Part shown: one piece after another, positions 56,271 through 64,000 of the stretch
Position numbering within the stretch: the first letter of the stretch is position 1
Layout of the letters: the number at the start of each line of letters is the position of its first letter
Origin: Siphonodentalium dalli
Taxonomy: Eukaryota; Mollusca; Scaphopoda; Gadilida; Siphonodentaliidae
DNA length: 64,000 nt
NCBI GenBank assembly: GCA_032622095.1
Contig: CP136069.1
Coordinates: forward strand, 182,579,122-182,643,121
Direction: 5' to 3'
Made by a program: the position numbers and the translations under genes
The notes under the pieces: generated by a model
What the model was told of the DNA's origin: nothing
The model's database searches: none
The model's input: the letters and a program-made list of their open reading frames with translations, nothing else

Positions 56271-56526
56271 GGCCTCGGTGGCTCAATCGGTTAGGGGTAC
56301 CACTCCAAGCCGTTTCGACATCGTTATCTCGTGGAGTTGCCAGTTACTCGCCGATGGTCGGTGGTTTGCCGCACATGGTTGACGAGTTTATCAGCCATTG
56401 AAATCACTGTTATATTAGTCGCAAGTGTACGGATTTCCTCCACCACTAAAACTGGCAATGTCGTGATATGGCCTTAGTGGCTAAAGCGACAATAAAACCC
56501 CAATCAATCAATCAATCAATCAATCA
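56268..56526 (+). mobile_element. tRNA-derived SINE with 14-bp target-site duplication
   Basis: It begins AGTGGCCTCGGTGGCTCAAT, with TGGCTCAATCGG matching RNA polymerase III box A perfectly. The body (GTGGTTTGCCGCACATGG, CATTGAAATCACTGTT, CCACCACTAAAACTGGCAAT) matches the SINE at 43620-43940. About 70 bp covering box B is deleted compared with that copy. The tail is (AATC)n at about 56502-56526. Flanking AGCATGCCCGTCCG at 56254-56267 and 56527-56540 is a perfect target duplication. It inserted into the end of the large inverted repeat and is therefore younger than it. Confidence 0.95.
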
Positions 56527-56540
56527 AGCATGCCCGTCCG

Positions 56541-57064
56541 TACGTCCCGATTGATTTACAAAAGTGTAAACACTGGGTTCGTACAGAACGTGACTCAAAC
56601 ATATTCCTTTCTTATCTGCTCAAGGAGTAATAATGTATATCAGTTTTTGTCGGGCGTCAAATATGTATCGTGCAGTTGAATCATTCCACCCACAAATCAC
56701 CCCACTGCATTTAGAAACCACCGTCATCATACAGTAACTGACAAACTTCACAAGACGTTTATCCGTAAATCACAAATCGGCTCTTGTCTGGATTTTAATG
56801 GGCCATATTCGTATTTGTTGGAGGACATATATGACCCAGCTCGCCATAACAATAACAAGCTGAGCAACATGATGTCCATGCTGCGATGTTAAGAGTACAT
56901 GTAGTATTTTGTATATATTTATTGGACATATAATGGGATATACAGTGGACATGTATATACTCTCCAAGCCACCTATAAATTCAAGGGTTGGAACAATCCT
57001 GCCATATTCTGAGTAAAAGGACACACTATACACCAGGATGAATAAACCGATTTTGTTTCAGCCC
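56541..57064. other. Gene-free stretch
   Basis: No gene or repeat family recognised. The minus-strand 87-codon frame at 56770-57033 has no family feature. Confidence 0.4.
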
Positions 57065-57475
57065 TATTATTTGTTTTATCGCATATTCCGAATGGGAGGA
57101 GTGATTCGGACCCAAATATACATCTTAAAAGTTTTTTTCTCTGAAGCCTTTCCGCTATACGGGGAACTGAAAAATTGCCCCTATTCTTCCTACCAAATCA
57201 AAACGGGCTAATTAAAGAGCAAGGTAATGCCGTAGCAGGTACATTGGGATATTCTATGCACGCCCCGAAAGCTTGACCGCCATACTTTAAATGTAACCTA
57301 CCCAACGGAGGATGCGAGTCGGGTGGGTTGAGGCTTTTGGAAAATTCCACCGAAAATCGCAAAGGGGCAAAATTCAAACATCAAGATAAAAACATTTTGA
57401 CGAGTACATCTGATGGGTAGTGTTCACGCGCAACTAATAGTCCATGAGCCAGGCTCCCCAAAAATGGAAAGTGGT
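57065..57475. repeat. Second locus of the ~360-bp family seen at 27 kb
   Basis: GCATATTCCGAATGGGAGGA, CCAAATCAAAACGGGCTAAT, GAGCAAGGTAATGC and AGCAGGTAC match 27075-27240. GAGGCTTTTGGAAAATTCCA, then ACCGAAAATCGCAAAGGGGC, matches 27330-27366. Identity is moderate. This shows the 26.9-28.2 kb repeat is a dispersed family about 400 bp long. Confidence 0.75.
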
Positions 57476-57479
57476 ACCA

Positions 57480-58990
57480 ATTTGGTGGGCAAATTCTACC
57501 AAAAGTTTTCTGAAAGCTCATAGTCTGAAGTTTATGTCAGTGCTGGGGCACACCGGGGCAGTGTAGCTTAGTGTGGAAAATGTGTGTTTCCATGGCAACG
57601 GAGTGTGTTTTTGGCCTATATAAAACATATGCCTATAATGGTCTATACCAAGAAAGTTTAATGCAGTAACTCTATCTTGGCATTGATATGGGGTGCTATC
57701 CTTTGTGGGCTTTCATTTGACACTGGATATTTCACCACTATGTGTCAAGGTCATATACAAAGGTCAAGGTCATTGACCAAAATAATAGTTTTTTTTCATA
57801 TCGGGTCATACATTTTCTACCCACTGAGTTTATATATCAGTTTTGAATACGTTATCTTTACTCGGCAATAATTTAGAGCATATAGGCTACACGGATAACT
57901 GTGTTATGGTTGCAACTGAGAAGCCAGTCATGAGATAACGACCTCTAAATTTTGTGGCCATTTTCCAAAATAGGTCGAAATCAATTATTTCCCAAGATAT
58001 CGTGCTTTTGTGTATATTATAGAGTTATTTACTTATCTGGTGTCCGTTAGGGGTTGTATTGTGAATTTATTGACTAAAGCACGAAACTTATACAAATATA
58101 TACTTAGTTATAGGGCAAACTTTTTGGAGGGCGTGCCCAGGTGGGGGTGGTTTCAAATGTCATTATAAACCCAGGTTTCCATGACAACCACACGATATAT
58201 TTGAAGAAAAATTAAAAGAAATGCCGCTTTTGAGAATCAACGAACCTTGTTTGTTTTGTATGGCACATTTTAGTCTCATTTTAATCTGCATTTTAAGTAC
58301 TACCTTGTTGTGGTAATTGTGACAGTACATGAGCGACGATGCATTACCATCAAGACCAAAATAACTGCAATTTTGTGACTTTAGTAACTAAATCATGAAA
58401 CTTCACATATGTGTTGCGTAGTTATAATGGACACTTTTGGGGGATGCCCAGTGAGAGGACTGACAAACTGTCGAGATCAAATCTGGTTTCCATGGCACCG
58501 GCATCAAATATTATTATTGAAAATCCAACTGCTGGAAACCTGAGCCTAATTTTGTTTGAAGAAATTATGTGAACTCATATTGCCATTAAGGATCCATCAA
58601 TGGACTGAGCTATATGCCTTATAGGGCCAAGGACAATTGCTACAGTCAATGTCATTGGACAAAGGTAATATTTGGTATATTTTTTATAATTTGGCTCATA
58701 ATCCACTACCTCTAGTAGGTTAGTCATAAAAGCAATCCCCATCATCATGCATAACTTTGTGGTAATACATAACTTATGATACATTACCCTTGAGATACAA
58801 TCAGAACAAAATAAACACGATTTGTGTTATTAACTAAAGCACGATATTGCACTTATCTGTTTCTTGGTTATAGTGGACACTTCTTAGAGGGGGCCGTTCC
58901 TAGCTGAGGGGTCATATATCCAGATAAAATATAGTTCCCATGTCAATGACATTAACTATTTGCGGAACAGTTGAAAAGGCAAAAGCTTAC
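57480..58990. repeat. Three degenerate units of ~350-450 bp
   Basis: Landmarks recur in order. TGACTAAAGCACGAAACTTA, then TTAGTTATAGGGCAAACTTT (58070-58120), matches TAACTAAATCATGAAACTTC then GTAGTTATAATGGACACTTT (58386-58440), and TAACTAAAGCACGATATTGC then TGGTTATAGTGGACACTTCT (58832-58895). GGTTTCCATG-like words follow in each. Divergence is high, so this is an old tandem repeat. No coding sequence is recognised. Confidence 0.6.
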
Positions 58991-59333
58991 ACTGGACAAT
59001 GTGACGAACCTTGTATTTATACAGATACAAAGTCACGATCAAACCCGACTTAAGGGTTTTTCACACCTGAGCTATCTTAAAAAGTAGAAAGTCCACACGG
59101 ACATATATATATAGAAAACTTGTTAATTGTTAACCCTTTGAACCCGATACGCTAAACATTAGCGTAACTCCTATTTTACGTCAACCCGTTACGCTAATAT
59201 ATTAAAGTTCAGACTATTAGCGTAGAGACAAGTGTTTTAGTCATCTTTGTTTTCATGTCCCAAAAACCACTCTCAGAGGATGATGTGTTCAAATTAGCTA
59301 TCGCAACACCACGTACTGCATAAAAATAATCTG

Positions 59334-59367
<34 letters not shown>

Positions 59368-59514
59368 CAACACACACACAAACACACCCTCGCGCCCTCC
59401 CTCACACATGTCATAAACAGAGAATATATAGCAATATTGTAGTAGCACTGTTTATGTTAGAAAATGCATTCATATGCATGTTCATCAGAAAATATATTAT
59501 GTTCATAAGTATAG
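58991..59514. other. Gene-free stretch with (CT)n(CA)n microsatellite
   Basis: The dinucleotide tract at 59333-59388 changes from CT to CA. Upstream (59148-59228) the words TTACGCTAAT and ATTAGCGTA occur in both orientations, giving small hairpins. Nothing coding. Confidence 0.6.
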
Positions 59515-59611
59515 GTTATAACCCCCTTGGGTATCTGTACAAGGAATATCGACCCAGCCGCGAAGCGGCGCGGTCTATATTTCTTGTACAGATACCCAAG
59601 GGGGTTATGAC
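59515..59611. repeat. 97-bp near-perfect hairpin (ATAACCCCCTTGGGTATCTG)
   Basis: The 40-base outer arms 59515-59554 and 59572-59611 are complementary with about three mismatches. A smaller GCCGC-GAA-GCGGC hairpin sits at the centre. It could be a palindromic MITE or hairpin-RNA source. No clear target duplication is visible. Confidence 0.88.
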
Positions 59612-61638
59612 ATATTTATAAAACGGTTCACACCCCAAGGCAAACACAACTGAGCCACATTCTATTCGACGATTACCTGTCAATTACCATTCAATTAAAA
59701 GTTAATTGAATGGATTGTGGTGTTACATATTCCTGTTGAATAATTAGTCAAATGTTCGTTGACAATCGGCTCACTTGGGTCTGCATTATATATCAGCATT
59801 GATAAATCATTTTTTGTCCGAATTTGAGAACGTTTTATACTGATAACGTGTTTCTTGATAAAACAGATTCTTCGTTGTGACAACAAACTATTTCAGCTGT
59901 TTAAGTTATTTTTCGCCTTGTTGTCATAATGGAATTATCGTTCAGAACACAGGAGACACTGTGCCGGTAGTGTTCGGACTCCGAAGTGAAACTATTCCAC
60001 ATTAATTGCATGAAGTTTGTTTGATGAAATATAACCGGCATTCATAACAAAAGACGTAAGCAAACCTGTGTATAGTGCCTGTATTTTCCGCGCACATGCA
60101 TGTATATGGGAACAGTTTGTGAAATGTTATCAATGTATCATTCTGAAGAACATTATGTGATTATTGTGGATTATACATTCGAAACAGGTTTGGATCTCGT
60201 TCAGTTTACTTCCAATCGCCCACCCCTCTCGATAGACAAAAACATATTCAACCAAAAGTGTTGGGCCACAACCCATGCAGATCACCCCTATATGTCCGCT
60301 AATAATGGAATGGTCCGTGTTTTAACTTCCCAGGTGACTGGTGCGATCATTATCATGGCGCATTGTTAGAATTTCACACCTACCGGTCCGATCTTCTTTC
60401 AGCTTACTATCCAATTAATGCCAATTTCTGTGTGATATTTAGCTCAAGTCTGTATTTTGGCCCCGTTGAAATACAGATTCATACAAGAAATATTGTTCAT
60501 GAATTGGAGCAATTTGATTGGCCGAGGGGTGTGAACCGGTTTATAAGTCCTATTAATGCCGATTCCAGTTATAAATTCACACTGCAAGATAATGATACAA
60601 ATTATTTTGTTATAAGAGAAAATGTAGCCATACTACTATGTAGATTAAATGCTTCCGATCTGGGTGTGCATGCGTCGGTATGAGGCTGATACAGACCCTG
60701 CGCGCATGCATACGGACCCTGCCATTTATACGGACAACCGAATGTTACGGACCCTGGCTTATACGAACCTCGGCTTATACGTACCCCATACTGATGTGGA
60801 CCCCAATTAAAACATGCAATTTTATTGATATTTTACTTTATTTTAAATATATTAACATAACATTTTAGGCCTGTGATTGAAGCGGTACAATATAATGACA
60901 CAGCTGGTTTTATCTAGTATATGTTCGAATATCTATATGACTAATACAGGTAATAATTACCAGAAATGTAACGGTGTGGTTTATAGAACTACAGTAGCAA
61001 AGGTTCTCTATTTTGATGGCGCGGATGGGGTTCGGGGCTCTTTACAAAACATAATAAAAGAAATATTTTGACGTTGGTTACCACAAAACATGTATATACA
61101 CGTCGTGACAGAGTGAATACAAGTGTTTCAGACATGAATAAGACATAATACGTTTAACATTTACTCTATATATGGATCGATATTTGGTCTCATTCGGGGT
61201 CCACTTATCAATACCTGCGATTGACGTAGCAGAACACGTGCTGTGCCCATGTAATTAATTGCATCGAATTCAACAAAAGAAGACACTAGCGAATTTGCGA
61301 TAGCCGTCCGACGGGAACGGGTTCGGGTAACTCGATGAATATCGTCATTGTTACTTGGGTACTTTCAATGCAGCTCATAAAGCAATAGCGAGTTGGAACG
61401 GGTAGATGTGTCCCATTGACCGGAACCTTTCACTACGATTTTCTCACTCAAAGGTTCATGAATTACATGGCATTCCAGTCAGCTATGCGTTAACCTACTC
61501 ATTGCAAGATTTCATGGGCAAACATCATGCATTGACAAAGTTGTCATTTTAAACCAGGTTTTATGTTCAAATTCTCGAGGCGGCTTCTAGCACTTTTTTC
61601 ACTAACAACGTTGTTCACTACATTAATGACAAGTTGTG
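59612..61638. other. Gene-free stretch with a distant inverted repeat and short degenerate repeats
   Basis: About 22 bp around AAACGGTTCACACCCC (59621-59636) is mirrored by GGGGTGTGAACCGGTTTATA near 60526-60545, enclosing about 0.9 kb. Open frames inside (60100-60369; 60363-60683, the latter beginning at a non-ATG codon) have no recognised family. 60685-60800 is a degenerate repeat of TACGGACCCTGGCTTATACG. Nothing else is recognised. Confidence 0.45.
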
Positions 61639-61646
61639 GTTGATAG

Positions 61647-61747
61647 CACAGGTCCCCAAAACAAAAATTGACCCCACCTCAATAGTACTTAATCCTATAG
61701 GATTAAGTACTATTGAGGTGGGGTCAATTTTGTTTTGCGGACCTGTG
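61647..61747. mobile_element. 101-bp palindromic MITE with 8-bp target duplication (hAT-like)
   Basis: The element is almost a perfect palindrome centred near 61697 (CTTAATCCTATAGGATTAAG). Its 50-base arms differ by one mismatch and one indel. Ends are CACAGGTCC and GGACCTGTG. GTTGATAG is found directly outside both ends (61639-61646 and 61748-61755), an 8-bp target duplication as produced by hAT-superfamily transposases. It has no coding capacity and would be mobilised in trans. Confidence 0.9.
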
Positions 61748-61755
61748 GTTGATAG

Positions 61756-63079
61756 AGTGAGTAGATGGTGCTATATACGCAGTCTCGACCCATTGCAGGG
61801 ACGTGTCTATAGATTGTATCCGCGTTAGGAGGGGCGTCCACCTTCTATATAACTACACCCTATTTTCACCCCTCCCTATCCCTCTGGGCTTTGATGTTCC
61901 CAACTGGTCCCTCACATCCGCCTGGATGGTAGCATATTCTAAATGAATCAGTAGTCTTTTGTCACTAGCCGGGGGTGGGTATAATCCATTAGGCCGACCA
62001 GTACAAGGAAATGTGTAGATCTGAGCCTGAACAATCCTAGTATGCTAATATCTAGTGGTCTAACGCCATGCAAATTCACCCCGATTTGTGTTTTCTTAAA
62101 TTAATTATCGGTTTCTGACTGGCCAATGGGGAGGGACCGGGACACACCGGATCGACCATGGTTCGTCCCGGTGTGAGAAATATTTGAAATCTGAACATGA
62201 AATTTTCTAAATCCTAGCATCCAGACTGGCATCAAACTTTCCATTTGTTGGACCCTTTGAGACCTGACACCCCCCAAAAGTTGGAACATTTTCAACAGTT
62301 TCTGATAGCCATTTCAGTCCAAATGTTTTACCAAAAACAGGAAAATATGCAAATGTTGGTCCAAAACCTACAAATTCTCCACTAATAAATTGATGGAATA
62401 TTAAACTACGGGAACAATTTCAACCTGTTGTTGGCGTGAAATTTCCAACAAATGTTGTGTCAGGTATATCAAATGTCCAACTGTTGAACATTTGACCAAA
62501 GTTGGGGGGGGGGGGCTGAGACACCTGTTGTCACGTCCCTGTTTCAACCATTTGTACAAGGGCATCAATATATTGTGGATTTATCGATGTATTGCACATT
62601 TGAATATACGATCGTTTAGTTACTTTATCGTATGTAGGTGGGGACTGATTTCTCATTTTAATATATATTTACCATCTGAATGGACATGGCACATTTGAAC
62701 CTCAATACTGGTGTATATTGTAGTGGGGATAATATAGGTCGCCGAAGACATGAAATACCTATATACATACTCTACAAAATCTAAGCATAATCAGAACGAG
62801 TTTCAGCTGTTTTCTGTGTTTCGCACAGATGTGAAGTAAACGCTCTGTATTCAATCCGTATAATAAACAGACTACATTTTAACACATTTTATCGTTACCA
62901 AGTTTAACTTTTCAACCTACATCCGGGTTTGGATCCCGAAAAATCCCTATTCTTGCAGCTGATTCTTGGGATAAATTAATTCCCTTGCCCCGACCCTTCG
63001 ATCTGTCCAAACCATTGTTCACTTAATATGACTAAATATTCCCCAATTAAAATCAAGGACAAATTCGGTCTTATATCTG
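61756..63079. other. Gene-free stretch
   Basis: A degenerate AAATGTTG/CCAAAC word cluster lies at 62310-62500, and a G run at about 62502-62514. No gene recognised. Confidence 0.4.
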
Positions 63080-64000
63080 GCCACACACATAACCATATAT
63101 TCACTCCACGTATGCATATGCAGCCCATCAATGGCCGTAAATTCCTTCTTTTTATACTAATACCCCGCATACTCGGCAATTCATACACACCAGGCTTGAA
63201 AATACACCTCACCCATGACAATCACATAGCACATGTATTACCATACAGTCACCCCTTGTATACATATTCACACCACATTTTGCCAAAGGTCACCCCTGTA
63301 AACATATTCGCCACTCCCATGGCCATATAGCCTCTCAATATATACATATACATCACACCCATAACCATAGAGTCACTCCAAGTATATATATATAGTCGCC
63401 ACACCCATGGTCATATAGCCACTCAAGATATACATATACACCACACCCATAACCATAGTCATTCCAAGTATATAGATATACACCCCACCAACGGCCATAC
63501 AGCCCTTCTATATACACCCATGACAATCACTCCAAATATATTGCCATGCAGTCACTCCTTGTATAGTCATTCCAAGTATATATATATACAACTCACCAAT
63601 GGCCATACAGCCCTTCTATATAGACCAATACCCCGCAAACTCGGCCATTCATACACTCCAGGCTTGAATATACACCTCACCCGTGACAATCATATACCAA
63701 ATGTTTTACCATACAGTCACTCCGTGTATACCTATTCATTCCACCATTTGGCCATACGGTCACTCCCTGTATATATTTACATATTCGCCATGCCCATGGC
63801 GAAACAGCCCTTCAATATATACTTATACCATGTACACATGGCCATTAATGTACTCCAGACTTGCATATACACCTCATTCTGGAAATACGGTCACACATTG
63901 TATACATATTCCCTCCACCATTGGCCATATGATCACCCCCTGTGTACCCATTTGTCATACGCATAGCCATATAGCCACTCACGATATACATATACACCCA
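63080..64000 (-). repeat. Third locus of the 42-bp minisatellite, minus orientation, running off the window
   Basis: Units such as CATATAGCCACTCAAGATAT, ACATATACACCACACCCATA and CCATACAGTCACTCC are the reverse complement of the arrays at 9.1, 12.5 and 50.7 kb, and are clearly diverged from them. The array continues to the last base of the window, so a further foldback-type element probably extends beyond it. The 148-codon frame at 63520-63966 is a product of the repeat. Confidence 0.85.

Noticed and set aside
60100-60683. Possible host exons between the hairpin at 59.5 kb and 60.7 kb
   Set aside because: The two frames overlap in different phases and the second starts at a non-ATG codon. I recognise no domain, and GT/AG sites that would join them are not evident.

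Overview
This is eukaryotic nuclear DNA, almost certainly from a marine invertebrate. The evidence is several non-LTR retrotransposon clades, a Crypton-type tyrosine recombinase relic, two tRNA-derived SINEs with (AATC)n tails, and head-to-tail repeats built like the 'pearl'/Helentron-associated elements first described in bivalves. A mollusc or other lophotrochozoan is my best guess, but no host gene is present to test it. I found no convincing host protein-coding gene, tRNA, rRNA or CRISPR. The window is a graveyard and nursery of mobile elements and satellites.

Layout: 0-2.6 kb holds a small inverted repeat and an internally deleted LINE. 2.64-7.69 kb is a run of six head-to-tail pearl-like elements; five share a 122-bp core repeat that carries a palindrome matching the NRF1 consensus. 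7.44-14.29 kb is a near-perfect tandem duplication of about 3.42 kb. Its second copy is part of a roughly 4-kb foldback element (11.1-15.1 kb) with ~1-kb inverted arms around a 42-bp minisatellite. 16.7-20.1 kb is a broken minus-strand LINE split by an insertion. 20.4-20.8 kb is a GC-rich foldback element. 22.1-24.6 kb is an 813-codon open frame of an L1/Tx1-like LINE that has lost most of its endonuclease in frame.

24.8-29.9 kb holds related tandem and degenerate repeats. 30.2-32.6 kb is a 45-bp (15-codon) repeat array followed by a 43-bp array. 34.5-35.0 kb is a LINE linker relic. 35.0-36.2 kb is a 132-bp satellite bounded by inverted repeats. 38.6-40.35 kb is a Crypton recombinase pseudogene. 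40.7-42.2 kb has two more tandem arrays. 42.7-46.8 kb has a LINE 3' end, a SINE and a 692-codon LINE reverse transcriptase, with the last two bracketed by a 175-bp direct repeat.

47.75-48.74 kb is a minisatellite that inverts on itself, a roughly 1-kb palindrome. 49.7-53.4 kb is a second copy of the foldback/42-bp family, and a third begins at 63.1 kb and leaves the window. 54.1-56.3 kb is a 2.2-kb inverted repeat followed by a SINE with a clear 14-bp target duplication. 57-59 kb holds degenerate tandem repeats. Near-perfect hairpins lie at 38.27, 59.5 and 61.65 kb; the last has an 8-bp target duplication and looks like a hAT-type MITE.

The elements do not form a pathway. The recurring theme is inverted-repeat architecture at every scale from 97 bp to 4 kb, often combined with internal tandem arrays. 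Many long open frames here are by-products of repeats whose period is divisible by three, or of short repeats open in several frames, and are not genes.
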